This document shows, piece by piece, positions 35,982 to 46,042 of a stretch of 64,000 bases of DNA. How positions within the stretch are numbered: the stretch's first letter is position 1; the number at the start of each line of letters is the position of its first letter. Source of the stretch: Pseudomonas sp. stari2. Its GTDB lineage: Bacteria > Pseudomonadota > Gammaproteobacteria > Pseudomonadales > Pseudomonadaceae. The stretch lies in NCBI RefSeq assembly GCF_040760005.1, contig NZ_CP099760.1, positions 3,219,501 to 3,283,500 of the forward strand, written 5' to 3'. Position numbers and translations under genes: made by a program. The notes under the pieces are model-generated. The model had not been told where the DNA came from. It was given only the letters and a program-made list of their open reading frames with translations, and made no database searches.

Positions 35982-36998
35982 ATGTCGGAAAAAGACACCA
36001 TCGCCATTCAACTGGTGCGTGAAGCACTGCAGCAAAGTTGTGCCCCGGGCGTGGCCACGGAAGAAGTCTTGAACAAGGTCGGCATCGATCCGGTGCTGCT
36101 GCTCACCGATGACGCCCGCGTCCCGGCCGGCCAGTACGCACGGTTGTGGCGACTGCTGGCGCGGCGCGGCGATGACGAGTTCTTTGGCATGGACCCGCGC
36201 AAGCTGAAGTCCGGCAGCCTGGAATTCCTCTGCCGCAGTGCGATGGCCCAGCCGAATCTGGCGGCGGGGCTGAGCGCGGGGTTGAGTTTCCTGTCGTTGA
36301 TGCTCGAACGCATGCCGGCGCAACTGGTGCACCAGCAGAGTCTGGCGGAGATCGTGCTTCTGGAAGAAGATCCGGAACCGCGCCGCGCCTTCACCTATTT
36401 CACTTACTGGATGATCGTCCACGGCGTGGCGTGCTGGCTGGCGGGGCGGCGGATTCCGATTCTCGCCATCGAACTGCGCTGCCCGGCGCCGGACTTCTGT
36501 GATGACTATCGGGTGATGTTTTCGGAGAACCTGCGCTTCGACCGGCCGCGTACGCGGATGATCTTCGCCGCCGACGTGCTGGATCTGCCGATCAAGCGCA
36601 GCGCCGAGGAGTTGAAACGCTTTCTGGCCCATGCGCCGGCCAACATTCTGGTGAAGTACCGCGATCCGGAAAGCCTCGCCAGCCGGATCAAGCAAGATCT
36701 GCGTCAGTTGCCCGCCGATCAATGGCCGGAAACCGAAGCCCTGGCCCAGCAACTGTGCATGTCGGCCTCGACCCTGCGCCGGCGTCTGTCCGAAGAAGGG
36801 CAGACCTATCAGGGTTTGAAGGACAGCGTACGCAAGGAACTGGCGATCACCTGGCTGGCGGAGCCTTCGATCAGTTTTGCCGAGATCGCCACGCGGCTGG
36901 GGTTTGCCGATGCGAGCTCGTTCTACAAGGCGTTTCGCAAGTGGTCGGGGACCAATCCGGGGCATTACCGCAGCCTGATCCTGAACGAAGCGGTCTGA
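35982..36998 (+). CDS. AraC-family regulator of the downstream acyl-CoA operon
   Basis: A 338-residue regulator. The N-terminal half (about residues 20-210) is the arabinose-binding-like domain of the OruR/ArgR-type AraC group. The C-terminal double helix-turn-helix spans about 235-335, with EALAQQLCMSASTLRRRLSEEG and FAEIATRLGFADASSFYKAF. It is 141 bases upstream of an acyl-CoA ligase gene in the same direction and is the obvious candidate activator of the five-gene catabolic operon. ATG 35982 is preferred to an upstream TTG at 35970. Confidence 0.9.
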   Translation: MSEKDTIAIQLVREALQQSCAPGVATEEVLNKVGIDPVLLLTDDARVPAGQYARLWRLLARRGDDEFFGMDPRKLKSGSLEFLCRSAMAQPNLAAGLSAGLSFLSLMLERMPAQLVHQQSLAEIVLLEEDPEPRRAFTYFTYWMIVHGVACWLAGRRIPILAIELRCPAPDFCDDYRVMFSENLRFDRPRTRMIFAADVLDLPIKRSAEELKRFLAHAPANILVKYRDPESLASRIKQDLRQLPADQWPETEALAQQLCMSASTLRRRLSEEGQTYQGLKDSVRKELAITWLAEPSISFAEIATRLGFADASSFYKAFRKWSGTNPGHYRSLILNEAV

Positions 36999-37086
36999 TC
37001 CTCGATTCGACACAAACCTTGGCCAAACCAGTCATCCATCTTGATGGCTTTGGCCATTGCCCCGCACCCCGCATGGCGCGAGTATT

Positions 37087-37129
37087 CCTCTGTTGTTTAC
37101 GGTTCCCCAACCTAATAAAAACACAGAGG
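37087..37129 (+). promoter_or_regulatory. Leader hairpin that could hide the ribosome binding site of the acyl-CoA ligase gene
   Basis: CCTCTGT-T-GTTT (37087-37098) pairs with AAAC-ACAGAGG (37119-37129), 11 base pairs with one bulge and a 20-base loop. The right arm contains the AGAGG of the Shine-Dalgarno (AGAGGG 37125-37130, nine bases before the ATG). It may act on translation, or as a DNA operator. Confidence 0.4.
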
Positions 37130-37139
37130 GATTCTGGCA

Positions 37140-38804
37140 ATGCGCGATTACTTGTCTGCCACCCAGCAGTTTGATTATCAGCACACCGTGGACGCCGCAC
37201 TCAGCGGCTCGCTCGAGGCGCTCAACGCTTGCGTCGAATGTTGTGACCGTCACGCCTTGCCGGGGCGCATCGCGCTGTTCTGGGAGGGGCGCGATGGCGC
37301 CAGTGCGACTTACACCTTCAGTGATCTGCAGGACAAGGCCGCGCGTTTCGCCAATTTCCTGCTTGCCCAAGGCGTGAAGAGGGGCGACAAAGTCGCCGGC
37401 CTGTTGCCGCGCAATATCGAATTGCTCATCACCGTATTCGCCACTTGGCGCATCGGTGCGGTGTATCAACCACTGTTCACCGCGTTCGGCCCCAAAGCCC
37501 TCGAACATCGCCTGAACAGCTCCGGTGCCAAAGTCGTGGTGACCGACGCTGTCAACCGGCCGAAGCTCAGCGAAGTCGCCGATTGCCCGACACTGGTTAC
37601 CGTCGGTGGCCCGAAAGGCCAGGGCATCGTCCGTGGCGACTTCAGTTTCTGGGCCGAGCTACCCAACCATTCCAATGTCTGCGAACCGGTGATGCTGACC
37701 GGCGAAGACCCGTTCCTGCTGATGTTCACCTCGGGCACCACCGGCCCGTCGAAAGCGCTGTCGGTGCCGCTCAAGGCAGTCGTGGCGTTTCAGAGCTACA
37801 CCCGTGATGCCGTGGATCTGCGCCCGGAAGATGCGTTCTGGAACGTCGCCGATCCAGGCTGGGCCTACGGCATTTATTTCGGTGTCACCGGCCCGTTGTC
37901 GATGGGCCACCCGATCACCTTCTACGATGGCCCGTTCACCCTCGAAAGCACGTGCCGGGTGATCAACAAGTACGGCATCACCAACCTCACCGGTTCGCCC
38001 ACGGCGTATCGCCTGCTGATTGCCGGCGGCGACGAGTTCGCCAAGTCGATCAAGGGCAAGCTGCGGATCGTCAGCAGCGCCGGCGAGCCGTTGAACCCGG
38101 AAGTGATCCGTTGGTTCGCCGACAACCTCGACGTGGTCATTCACGATCACTACGGCCAGACTGAACTGGGTATGGTCCTGTGCAACCACCACGGCCTCGA
38201 ACACCCGATCCACCTCGGCGCCGCCGGGTTTGCTTCGCCGGGCCATCGCATCGTGGTGCTCGACGATCAGTACAACGAACTCGGCGTCGGTCAGCCCGGG
38301 ATCCTCGCCATCGACCGCACACAGTCGCCGATGTGCTGGTTCGCCGGTTACGAAGGCGCGCCGACCAAGGCCTTCGTCGGCGATTACTACCTGAGCGGCG
38401 ACACCGTCGAGTGGAACCCGGACGGCAGCATCAGCTTCGTCGGTCGCAGCGATGATGTCATCACCACGTCCGGCTACCGGGTCGGCCCGTTCGACGTGGA
38501 AAGCGCCTTGATCGAACACCCGGCAGTGGTCGAAGCGGCGGTTGTCGGCAAACCCGATCCTGAGCGCACCGAACTGGTCAAAGCCTTCGTCGTGCTCAAC
38601 CCGCAATACCGCGCGGAACCTGCGCTGGCCGAAGAGTTGCGCCAACACGTGCGCAAGCGTCTGGCCGCGCATTCGTATCCCCGTGAAATCGAATTTGTCA
38701 GCGAGTTGCCGAAAACCCCGAGCGGCAAATTGCAGCGCTTTATCTTGCGCAACCAGGAAATCGCCAAGGCTCAAGAGGCCGCGGCGCACAACGTTTCAGC
38801 TTGA
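37140..38804 (+). CDS. AMP-forming acyl-CoA synthetase
   Basis: A 554-residue ANL-superfamily ligase. The phosphate loop is [12 protein letters not shown] (about residue 200), the A5 motif HYGQTELG (about 338), the A7/A8 region [13 protein letters not shown] and [16 protein letters not shown] (about 415-445), and the catalytic lysine lies in [11 protein letters not shown] (about 530). It activates a carboxylic acid, probably a short or branched chain, to its CoA ester. It heads an operon with SDR, thiolase, acyl-CoA dehydrogenase and enoyl-CoA hydratase genes, which I recall having the same order as P. putida PP_2213-PP_2217. Confidence 0.92.
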   Translation: MRDYLSATQQFDYQHTVDAALSGSLEALNACVECCDRHALPGRIALFWEGRDGASATYTFSDLQDKAARFANFLLAQGVKRGDKVAGLLPRNIELLITVFATWRIGAVYQPLFTAFGPKALEHRLNSSGAKVVVTDAVNRPKLSEVADCPTLVTVGGPKGQGIVRGDFSFWAELPNHSNVCEPVMLTGEDPFLLMFTSGTTGPSKALSVPLKAVVAFQSYTRDAVDLRPEDAFWNVADPGWAYGIYFGVTGPLSMGHPITFYDGPFTLESTCRVINKYGITNLTGSPTAYRLLIAGGDEFAKSIKGKLRIVSSAGEPLNPEVIRWFADNLDVVIHDHYGQTELGMVLCNHHGLEHPIHLGAAGFASPGHRIVVLDDQYNELGVGQPGILAIDRTQSPMCWFAGYEGAPTKAFVGDYYLSGDTVEWNPDGSISFVGRSDDVITTSGYRVGPFDVESALIEHPAVVEAAVVGKPDPERTELVKAFVVLNPQYRAEPALAEELRQHVRKRLAAHSYPREIEFVSELPKTPSGKLQRFILRNQEIAKAQEAAAHNVSA

Positions 38805-38820
38805 TTCCAAGGAAACAATC

Positions 38821-39582
38821 ATGCAGATCGAGAACAAGGTTTTTATCGTCACCGGCGGCGCATCCGGCCTGGGTGCCGCCACCGCTGAGTTACTGGTGAG
38901 CGCCGGCGCCAAAGTGATGCTGGTGGACATGAATGCCGACGCCGTTGCCGCCCAGGCCCAGCGCCTTGGTGCGCAGAGCGTGGTAGCCGATATCAGCAAC
39001 GAAGCCGCCGCCGAAGCCGCCGTGCAGGCGACCGTTAAAGCCTTTGGCAGCCTCAACGGGCTGGTGAACTGTGCCGGAATCGTTCGCGGCGAGAAGATCC
39101 TCGGCAAAAACGGCCCGCACACCTTGTCCAGTTTCGCTCAGGTGATCAACGTCAACCTGATCGGCAGCTTCAACATGCTGCGCCTCGCAGCGGCAGCGAT
39201 TGCCGAAAGCGAGGCCAACGCTGACGGCGAGCGTGGCGTGATTATCAACACTGCATCGGTCGCTGCGTTCGACGGCCAGATTGGCCAGGCCGCGTACTCC
39301 GCGTCCAAAGGCGCCATCGCCAGCCTGACCCTGCCTGCCGCCCGGGAACTGGCGCGCTTCGGCATCCGCGTGATGACCATTGCCCCGGGCATTTTCGAAA
39401 CCCCGATGATGGCTGGCATGACCCCGGAAGTGCGCGATTCGCTGGCCGCCGGTGTACCGTTCCCGCCGCGTCTGGGCAAGCCTGCCGAGTACGCTGCGCT
39501 GGTGCGGCATATCATTGAAAACAGCATGCTCAACGGCGAGGTGATCCGTCTCGACGGCGCCTTGCGCATGGCCGCCAAGTAA
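38821..39582 (+). CDS. SDR-type 3-hydroxyacyl-CoA dehydrogenase (HSD17B10-like)
   Basis: A 253-residue short-chain dehydrogenase. The NAD motif is TGGASGLG (residues 11-18), the NCAG motif is LVNCAGIV (about 82), and the catalytic Ser-Tyr-Lys lies in [21 protein letters not shown] (about 140-160, quoted in parts: [18 protein letters not shown]). It resembles type II 3-hydroxyacyl-CoA dehydrogenases, which oxidise 2-methyl-3-hydroxybutyryl-CoA in isoleucine breakdown. It begins 16 bases after the ligase gene. Confidence 0.9.
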   Translation: MQIENKVFIVTGGASGLGAATAELLVSAGAKVMLVDMNADAVAAQAQRLGAQSVVADISNEAAAEAAVQATVKAFGSLNGLVNCAGIVRGEKILGKNGPHTLSSFAQVINVNLIGSFNMLRLAAAAIAESEANADGERGVIINTASVAAFDGQIGQAAYSASKGAIASLTLPAARELARFGIRVMTIAPGIFETPMMAGMTPEVRDSLAAGVPFPPRLGKPAEYAALVRHIIENSMLNGEVIRLDGALRMAAK

Positions 39583-39594
39583 GGAGGATTTCTC

Positions 39595-40785
39595 ATGACC
39601 ATCTCCAACGATCCGATTGTCATCGTCAGCGCCGTCCGCACCCCGATGGGCGGTTTTCAGGGCGAACTGAAAAGCCTGACCGCGCCGCAACTAGGCGCCG
39701 CTGCAATCAAGGCTGCGGTCGAACGCGCCGGTGTCGCCTCCGATGCAGTCGATGAAGTGTTGTTCGGCTGCGTGCTGCCGGCCGGTCTCGGCCAGGCGCC
39801 TGCGCGTCAGGCCGCACTGGGCGCCGGGCTGGACAAATCCACTCGCTGCACCACCGTCAACAAGATGTGCGGCTCGGGCATGGAAACCACCATCCTGGCC
39901 CACGACATGCTGCTGGCCGGCAGCGCCGATGTGGTGATCGCCGGCGGCATGGAAAGCATGTCCAACGCGCCGTACCTGCTGGACCGCGCCCGCGCCGGTT
40001 ACCGCATGGGCCACGGCCGGGTGCTGGACTCGATGTTCCTCGACGGCCTCGAAGACGCTTACGACAAGGGCCGGCTGATGGGCACCTTCGCCGAAGATTG
40101 CGCTGAAACCAACGACTTCAGTCGTGAGGCTCAAGACGCTTTCGCCATCGCCTCGACCACCCGCGCCCAACAGGCGATCAAGGACGGCAGCTTCAAGGAC
40201 GAAATCGTTCCGCTGACCGTGACCGTCGGCAAAGAACAAGTGGTCATCAGCAACGACGAGCAGCCGCCAAAAGCCAAACTGGACAAGATCGCTTCGCTGA
40301 AACCGGCGTTCCGCGAGGGCGGCACCGTAACCGCAGCCAACTCCAGCTCGATCTCCGACGGCGCCGCCGCGCTAGTGCTGATGCGCCAGTCGCAAGCGCA
40401 GAAACAGGGTCTGAAACCGCTGGCGGTGATTCATGGTCACGCGGCCTTCGCCGACACCCCGGGCCTGTTCCCGGTGGCACCGATTGGCGCGATCAAGAAA
40501 CTGATGAAGAAAACCGGCTGGTCGCTGGATCAGGTCGACTTGTTCGAAGTCAACGAAGCCTTCGCTGTGGTCGGCATGGCGGCGATGAAGCACCTGGACA
40601 TTCCACACGACAAACTCAACATCCACGGCGGTGCCTGCGCCCTGGGCCACCCGATCGGGGCCTCCGGCGCGCGCATTCTGGTGACCTTGCTCTCGGCCCT
40701 GCGCCAGAAAGGCCTGAAACGCGGCGTCGCGGCGATCTGCATCGGCGGCGGCGAAGCCACGGCGATGGCTGTCGAGTGCGTCTGA
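39595..40785 (+). CDS. fadAx: Thiolase (acetyl-CoA C-acyltransferase)
   Basis: A 396-residue thiolase. The nucleophilic cysteine is in [10 protein letters not shown] (about Cys 91), with the histidine in [16 protein letters not shown] (about 350) and the C-terminal cysteine in [14 protein letters not shown] (about 381). It would cleave 3-ketoacyl-CoA or 2-methylacetoacetyl-CoA to acetyl-CoA plus acetyl- or propionyl-CoA. AAGGAGG lies before the ATG. It follows the SDR gene by 12 bases. The symbol follows P. putida fadAx by gene order and is provisional. Confidence 0.9.
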   Translation: MTISNDPIVIVSAVRTPMGGFQGELKSLTAPQLGAAAIKAAVERAGVASDAVDEVLFGCVLPAGLGQAPARQAALGAGLDKSTRCTTVNKMCGSGMETTILAHDMLLAGSADVVIAGGMESMSNAPYLLDRARAGYRMGHGRVLDSMFLDGLEDAYDKGRLMGTFAEDCAETNDFSREAQDAFAIASTTRAQQAIKDGSFKDEIVPLTVTVGKEQVVISNDEQPPKAKLDKIASLKPAFREGGTVTAANSSSISDGAAALVLMRQSQAQKQGLKPLAVIHGHAAFADTPGLFPVAPIGAIKKLMKKTGWSLDQVDLFEVNEAFAVVGMAAMKHLDIPHDKLNIHGGACALGHPIGASGARILVTLLSALRQKGLKRGVAAICIGGGEATAMAVECV

Positions 40786-40805
40786 ACCCGAGTTAAGGAT
40801 TTGCC

Positions 40806-41933
40806 ATGATTCCCAATGACGACCAACAACAAATCCGCGACATGGCTCGGCAATTTGCCGAGGAACGGCTGAAACCGTTCGCCGCCGAGTGGGATCGCGA
40901 ACACCGCTTTCCGAAAGAAGCCATCGGCGAAATGGCCGGGCTGGGCTTCTTCGGCATGCTGGTGCCGGAGCAGTGGGGCGGTTGCGACACCGGTTACCTG
41001 GCCTACGCCATGGCCCTGGAAGAGATCGCCGCCGGCGACGGCGCCTGCTCGACGATCATGAGCGTGCACAACTCGGTGGGTTGTGTGCCGATCCTCAAGT
41101 TTGGCAACGACGACCAGCGCGAACGTTTCCTCAAACCACTGGCCAGCGGCGAGATGCTCGGTGCATTTGCCCTGACCGAACCGCAGGCCGGTTCCGACGC
41201 CAGCAGCCTGAAAACCCGCGCACGCCTTGAAGGCGATCACTACGTGCTCAACGGCTGCAAACAGTTCATCACCTCCGGGCAGAACGCCGGAATCGTGATC
41301 GTGTTTGCGGTCACCGATCCAAGTGCCGGCAAGCGCGGGATCAGCGCGTTCATCGTGCCGACCGACTCGCCGGGCTACAAAGTCGCCCGGGTTGAAGACA
41401 AGCTCGGCCAGCACGCTTCGGACACCTGTCAGATTCTGTTCGAAGACGTGAAAGTGCCAGTGGCCAACCGTTTGGGCGAGGAGGGCGAGGGTTACAAAAT
41501 CGCCCTGGCCAACCTTGAAGGCGGCCGTGTCGGCATTGCTTCGCAATCGGTGGGCATGGCCCGCGCCGCGTTCGAAGCAGCTCGTGATTACGCCCGTGAA
41601 CGTGATACCTTCGGCAAGCCGATCATCGAGCATCAGGCCGTGGCTTTCCGCCTCGCGGACATGGCCACTCAGATCGCCGTGGCGCGGCAGATGGTGCATT
41701 ACGCCGCCGCTCTGCGCGACAGCGGCCAGCCGGCGCTGGTCGAGGCGTCGATGGCCAAATTGTTCGCCTCGGAAATGGCCGAGAAGGTCTGCTCCATGGC
41801 CTTGCAAACCCTCGGCGGTTACGGTTACCTCAACGACTTCCCGCTGGAGCGCATCTACCGCGACGTGCGGGTCTGCCAGATCTACGAAGGCACCAGCGAC
41901 ATTCAGCGCATGGTCATTTCGCGCAATCTTTGA
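40806..41933 (+). CDS. Acyl-CoA dehydrogenase (short/branched chain)
   Basis: A 375-residue FAD-dependent acyl-CoA dehydrogenase. [14 protein letters not shown] (about residue 122) and [18 protein letters not shown] line the flavin site, the C-terminal [16 protein letters not shown] carries the catalytic glutamate (about residue 361), and [17 protein letters not shown] is the second signature. It introduces the 2,3 double bond into the acyl-CoA formed by the ligase and passes electrons to ETF. It lies 20 bases after the thiolase gene. Confidence 0.93.
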   Translation: MIPNDDQQQIRDMARQFAEERLKPFAAEWDREHRFPKEAIGEMAGLGFFGMLVPEQWGGCDTGYLAYAMALEEIAAGDGACSTIMSVHNSVGCVPILKFGNDDQRERFLKPLASGEMLGAFALTEPQAGSDASSLKTRARLEGDHYVLNGCKQFITSGQNAGIVIVFAVTDPSAGKRGISAFIVPTDSPGYKVARVEDKLGQHASDTCQILFEDVKVPVANRLGEEGEGYKIALANLEGGRVGIASQSVGMARAAFEAARDYARERDTFGKPIIEHQAVAFRLADMATQIAVARQMVHYAAALRDSGQPALVEASMAKLFASEMAEKVCSMALQTLGGYGYLNDFPLERIYRDVRVCQIYEGTSDIQRMVISRNL

Positions 41934-41947
41934 GAAGGAATCTGCAC

Positions 41948-42721
41948 ATGAGTTACGAAACGATTTTGCTGGAAACCCATGGCCGCGTCGGCGTCATCAC
42001 CTTGAACCGTCCGCAGGCGCTGAATGCCCTCAACGCGCAACTGGTCAGCGAAGTGAACCGCGCCCTCGACGGCCTGGAAGCCGACGCGAACATCGGCTGC
42101 ATCGTCATCACCGGTTCCAAGAAAGCCTTCGCCGCCGGCGCTGACATCAAGGAAATGGCTGATCTGACCTACCCGCAGATCTACATGGACGACCTGTTCA
42201 GCGACAGCGACCGCGTGGCCAACCGCCGCAAGCCGATCATCGCTGCCGTCAACGGCTTTGCCCTCGGCGGCGGCTGTGAACTGGCGCTGATGTGCGACTT
42301 CATCCTGGCCGGTGACAACGCCAAATTCGGCCAACCGGAAATCAACCTTGGCGTGCTGCCGGGCATGGGCGGCACCCAGCGCCTGACCCGCGCCGTGGGC
42401 AAGGCCAAGGCCATGGAAATGTGCCTGAGCGGGCGTTTGATCGACGCGGTGGAGGCCGAGCGTTGTGGCATCGTTGCGCGGATCGTGCCGAGCGACGAGT
42501 TGCTGGATGAGGCGCTGAAAGTCGCGGCGGTGATCGCCAGCAAGTCGCTGCCGATTGCGATGATGGTCAAGGAAAGCGTCAATCGCGCGTTCGAAGTGAA
42601 CCTGACTGAAGGCGTGCGTTTCGAGCGCCGGGTGTTCCATGCGGCGTTTGCGACGCAGGATCAGAAGGAAGGGATGGCAGCGTTTGTGGCCAAGCGGTCG
42701 CCGGAGTTCCAAGGCAAGTAA
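41948..42721 (+). CDS. Enoyl-CoA hydratase
   Basis: A 257-residue crotonase. [11 protein letters not shown] (about residue 63) and [16 protein letters not shown] (about 105) form the oxyanion hole. Both catalytic glutamates are present, in GGGCELAL and [16 protein letters not shown] (about 115 and 135). It hydrates the 2-enoyl-CoA to 3-hydroxyacyl-CoA. AGAAGGAA lies just before ATG 41948, which is preferred to an in-frame upstream codon. It is the last gene of the plus-strand operon, ending at a hairpin. Confidence 0.93.
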   Translation: MSYETILLETHGRVGVITLNRPQALNALNAQLVSEVNRALDGLEADANIGCIVITGSKKAFAAGADIKEMADLTYPQIYMDDLFSDSDRVANRRKPIIAAVNGFALGGGCELALMCDFILAGDNAKFGQPEINLGVLPGMGGTQRLTRAVGKAKAMEMCLSGRLIDAVEAERCGIVARIVPSDELLDEALKVAAVIASKSLPIAMMVKESVNRAFEVNLTEGVRFERRVFHAAFATQDQKEGMAAFVAKRSPEFQGK

Positions 42722-42728
42722 TGGCGTT

Positions 42729-42753
42729 CGCCCCCACGCATTGCGTGGGGGCG
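42729..42753. terminator. Hairpin between converging acyl-CoA genes
   Basis: CGCCCCCACGC-ATT-GCGTGGGGGCG, a perfect 11-base-pair stem with a three-base loop. No T-tract on either side. Its CCCACGC/GCGTGGG core is shared with the repeat at 19069-19091, so it may be a variant of the same intergenic repeat used as an mRNA end. Confidence 0.65.
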
Positions 42754-42758
42754 CCCAA

Positions 42759-43910
42759 TCAGAGTTGGTAGTTCTTCAACTCCCGAGCAATCACCATCCG
42801 CTGTATCTCGCTCGACCCCTCATAGATCTGGGTAATCCGCGCATCCCGGTAGTATTTCTCCACCGGGTAATCCTCCAGATACCCATACCCGCCATGAATC
42901 TGAATCGCTGACGAGCACACCTTTTCAGCCATCTCCGAAGCAAACAGCTTGGCCTGCGAAGCCTCCGACAGACACGGTTTGCCCGCCGTGCGAAGCCGCG
43001 CCGCATGCAGGATCATCAGGCGCGCGGCGTTGATCTGCATCTGCATGTCGGCCAGCAGGTTGGCGATGCTCTGGTGCTCGACAATCGCCTTGCCGAACTG
43101 CACCCGATCACGGGCATAACCCAGCGCTGCTTCAAACGCCGCACGGGCGATGCCCAATGCTTGCGCCGCGATGCCGATGCGTCCGCCTTCAAGGTTGGAA
43201 AGGGCAATCGCCAAACCTTTACCGCGTTCACCCAACAGATTCGCTTCAGGAATGCTGCAATTGTTCAGCGTCACCGCGCAGGTGTCGGAGGCGCGAATGC
43301 CCATCTTGTGTTCGGTGCGGTCGACGATGAAACCCGGCGTATCGGTCGGCACCAGAAACGCCGAGATGCCGCGCTTGCCGAGATCCGGATCAGTCACCGC
43401 AAACACAATCGCCAGTTTCGCTCGCTTGCCGTTGCTGACAAATTGCTTGGCGCCGTTGATTACCCATTGCCCGTCGCGCAGTTCGGCGCGGGTGCGCAGG
43501 TTGTGCGCTTCGGAGCCGGCCTGGGGCTCGGTCAGGCAGAAGCAGCCGATCACCGCGCCACTGGCCAGATCCGCCAACCAGGTCTGTTTCTGTTCTTCGT
43601 TGCCGTAGTTGAGCACCGGCCCGCAGCCCACCGAGTTGTGGATGCTCATGAACGCGCCGGTAGCGCCGTCACCGGCAGAAATCTCTTCCACCGCCAGCGC
43701 ATAGGCCACGTAGTCGACGTAAGTGCCACCCCATTCTTCCGACACCACCATGCCCAGCAGGCCGAGTTCGCCCATCTTCGCCACCAGACCGTCATCAATC
43801 CAGCCGGCCTTTTCCCAGGCCTGGGCGTGAGGGGCGATTTCGCCACGGGCAAAGTCCCGGGCCATGTCGCGGATCATTACCTGGTCTTCAGTCAATTCGA
43901 GATCGTGCAT
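42759..43910 (-). CDS. Acyl-CoA dehydrogenase (probable isobutyryl-CoA type)
   Basis: A 383-residue acyl-CoA dehydrogenase: [15 protein letters not shown] (about residue 126), [37 protein letters not shown] (about 345) and the catalytic glutamate in [16 protein letters not shown] (about 367). It is a second family member next to the plus-strand copy and clearly diverged from it. It begins three bases after the 3-hydroxyisobutyryl-CoA hydrolase gene, which suggests isobutyryl-CoA dehydrogenation in valine breakdown. A methacrylyl-CoA hydratase could be the enzyme at 41948-42721. Confidence 0.9.
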   Translation of the reverse strand: MHDLELTEDQVMIRDMARDFARGEIAPHAQAWEKAGWIDDGLVAKMGELGLLGMVVSEEWGGTYVDYVAYALAVEEISAGDGATGAFMSIHNSVGCGPVLNYGNEEQKQTWLADLASGAVIGCFCLTEPQAGSEAHNLRTRAELRDGQWVINGAKQFVSNGKRAKLAIVFAVTDPDLGKRGISAFLVPTDTPGFIVDRTEHKMGIRASDTCAVTLNNCSIPEANLLGERGKGLAIALSNLEGGRIGIAAQALGIARAAFEAALGYARDRVQFGKAIVEHQSIANLLADMQMQINAARLMILHAARLRTAGKPCLSEASQAKLFASEMAEKVCSSAIQIHGGYGYLEDYPVEKYYRDARITQIYEGSSEIQRMVIARELKNYQL

Positions 43911-43913
43911 GGC

Positions 43914-45020
43914 TCAGCTCCCGCTCTCTGCGAAACCGTGGAAGAAACTCGCGACGTGCTCGGCGTGCAACGCGGCAAGGGTCGGCGGGTTCCAGCGTGG
44001 TGATTTGTCTTTGTCGATCAGCAGGGCGCGCACGCCTTCGATCAGGTCGCCGCGTTCGAACCACTGGCGATCCAGATGCAGTTCGAGGGCGAAGCACTGT
44101 TCCAGGCTCAGGTGCCGGCCGCGACGCAGCATTTCCAGGGTCACGCCCATGGCCAGCGGCGAACGGGTTTCCAGCAGGTCGGCAGTGGTGGTTGCCCATT
44201 CATGGCTGTCGGCGACGGTCACGGCGCGCAGTTGCTCGACGATGCTCGGCACGTCAGGCAAGGCGAAGAAGTGGTCGATGGCCGGGCGCAAGGCTTCAAG
44301 CGGCGCATCCGGCAGGGTTTGCACGGCGTGGCGGGCCAGCAGGTTTTGCAGATCCTTCAACGGCGTATCGTGCCACTCCAGGTGATCGAGCTGTTCGTCG
44401 AGGATGCCGAGTTTGCTGCTGTCCAGATACCAGTCGGCGAGGCCGCAATACAGCGCATCCGCCGCACGGATCTGCACGCCGCTGACGCCCAGATAAATCC
44501 CCAGCTCGCCGGGAATCCGCGGCAGGAAATAACTGCCACCGACATCCGGGAAATAGCCGATCGCCACTTCCGGCATCGCCAGACGGCTCTTCTCTGTGAC
44601 CACCCGCAGATCGGCGCCTTGCACCAGGCCCATGCCGCCGCCGAGGACAAAACCGTCCATCAGCGCCAACACCGGTTTGCGGTAATGGTGGATCGTCAGG
44701 TCGAGGGCGTATTCCTCGACGAAGAAATCTTCGTGCAGCGTGTCGCCGCTTTTGTGGCTGTCGTACAGGGATCGAATGTCGCCACCGGCACAGAAAGCTT
44801 TCTCGCCGGCACCGCGCAGCACGACGGCGTGGATATCGGCATCGGCGGCCCAGGCGTCCAGGTGTTGCTGGAGCTGGCGCACCATGTCGAGGGTCAGGGC
44901 ATTGAGGCCGGCGGGGCGGTTGAGGGTCAGATGACCGATGTGATTGCGAACCTCGGCCAGCACTTCGTGTGGCGTGGCATCCATGGACGAAGTCCGCGGG
45001 GATGAAGCCTGAGCAGTCAT
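43914..45020 (-). CDS. 3-hydroxyisobutyryl-CoA hydrolase
   Basis: A 368-residue crotonase-fold hydrolase, longer than hydratases at the C-terminus as expected for HIBCH. KAFCAGGDIRSLY (about residue 75), DGFVLGGGMGLVQGADLRVV (about 118) and MPEVAIGYFPDVGGSYFLPR (about 145) are family signatures. It releases free 3-hydroxyisobutyrate from its CoA ester in valine catabolism. ATG 45020 is preferred to the preceding GTG because GGGAG lies six bases before it. It is transcribed with the acyl-CoA dehydrogenase gene downstream. Confidence 0.92.
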   Translation of the reverse strand: MTAQASSPRTSSMDATPHEVLAEVRNHIGHLTLNRPAGLNALTLDMVRQLQQHLDAWAADADIHAVVLRGAGEKAFCAGGDIRSLYDSHKSGDTLHEDFFVEEYALDLTIHHYRKPVLALMDGFVLGGGMGLVQGADLRVVTEKSRLAMPEVAIGYFPDVGGSYFLPRIPGELGIYLGVSGVQIRAADALYCGLADWYLDSSKLGILDEQLDHLEWHDTPLKDLQNLLARHAVQTLPDAPLEALRPAIDHFFALPDVPSIVEQLRAVTVADSHEWATTTADLLETRSPLAMGVTLEMLRRGRHLSLEQCFALELHLDRQWFERGDLIEGVRALLIDKDKSPRWNPPTLAALHAEHVASFFHGFAESGS

Positions 45021-45056
45021 CACTAACTCCCTGCTTTTATTGTCTTTATTCGAGAA

Positions 45057-45070
45057 GCCCGCGCGCGGGC
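45057..45070. promoter_or_regulatory. GC palindrome upstream of the HIBCH gene
   Basis: GCCCGCGCGCGGGC, a perfect 14-base palindrome 36 bases upstream of the HIBCH start. It could be an operator or the terminal hairpin of the neighbouring minus-strand operon. Confidence 0.25.
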
Positions 45071-45187
45071 GTTAGCGGATCGTAACAGTGCAAATTTGCC
45101 GTGTACAACGGGGATATGTGCATGGGGTGTCTGCATTTTTGCTTGGCCCGGAAGGCCGCTTGCGGACGTTGATTCCCGTCCCGGCCG

Positions 45188-46042
45188 TCATTTACCGCAG
45201 AACTGTGCCTGAAGGGTCCGGGCGCAAAACAGCAGGGCGCGTCTGGCTTCTTCATGGGCGGCGGGGTAGTTCATAAAGCCGTGGCGCATGCCCGAAAACT
45301 CTTTGTGTTTTACTGTGACACCTGCTTTGCGCAGTTGTGCAGCGTAGGCACGGCCTTCATCACGCAGAACGTCATGTCCGCAGGTGATGATCAGTGTCCG
45401 AGGCAATCCATGCAGCGACGCGCTGAGTAGAGGAGATAGCCGTGTATCCGTTCGAGATGTTCCGGGCGGTAGATAGTGACCGAGGTACCATTCGAGCATG
45501 TCTGTGGTCAGCCCACGCCCTTGCGCGAACTTTGTGTGGGAGCGTCGGCGCGTGTGGCAGTCGAGCAAAGGATAAAGCAACAACTGAAAGCAGATACGTG
45601 GTCTGTCACATTCAGTGTCGCGCTGGCTGATAACGGCGGCCATCCCGCCTCCTGAGCCACCTCCTGCGACTGCAATTGCTGAAGAGTCCAGTCCGGAACC
45701 GGCGCCTTGTCGCGTCACCCACTTGAAAGCTGTCCAGCAGTCTTCCAGAGCTGCCGGAAACACGTGTTCCGGAGGACGGGCGTAATCAACGGCAACCACT
45801 TTGCAACCGGCCCACTCACACATCAACCGACAGAACCCGTCATGGGTGTCCAGGTCTCCCGTGACCCAGCCACCGCCGTGGAAGAAAACCAGCACGGGAA
45901 ACGGCCCCTTGCCGGGTGGCGTGTATAGGCGCAGCGGCAGTGACCGGCCCTGGCTTTCAATCGCCAGATCATGAACGCAGGTCACTTGCGCCTGACGCAG
46001 CGCCGTTCTGGTGTCCTCTACAGTCAACGAGGTTTCATTCAT
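45188..46042 (-). CDS. Alpha/beta hydrolase, HSL (hormone-sensitive lipase) family
   Basis: A 284-residue esterase-like enzyme. The oxyanion motif is FFHGGGWVTGD (about residue 72). The nucleophile elbow reads VAGGGSGGGMAA (Ser about 148), which keeps GxSxG but replaces the usual GDSAGG of this family. The acid is in TCGHDVLRDEG and the histidine in GMRHGFMNYPAA near the C-terminus. It may hydrolyse an ester, lactone or thioester product of the P450 fusion enzyme. The start (46042) overlaps the RidA gene by eight bases; longer frames upstream are antisense-like. Third gene of the P450 operon. Confidence 0.87.
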   Translation of the reverse strand: MNETSLTVEDTRTALRQAQVTCVHDLAIESQGRSLPLRLYTPPGKGPFPVLVFFHGGGWVTGDLDTHDGFCRLMCEWAGCKVVAVDYARPPEHVFPAALEDCWTAFKWVTRQGAGSGLDSSAIAVAGGGSGGGMAAVISQRDTECDRPRICFQLLLYPLLDCHTRRRSHTKFAQGRGLTTDMLEWYLGHYLPPGTSRTDTRLSPLLSASLHGLPRTLIITCGHDVLRDEGRAYAAQLRKAGVTVKHKEFSGMRHGFMNYPAAHEEARRALLFCARTLQAQFCGK

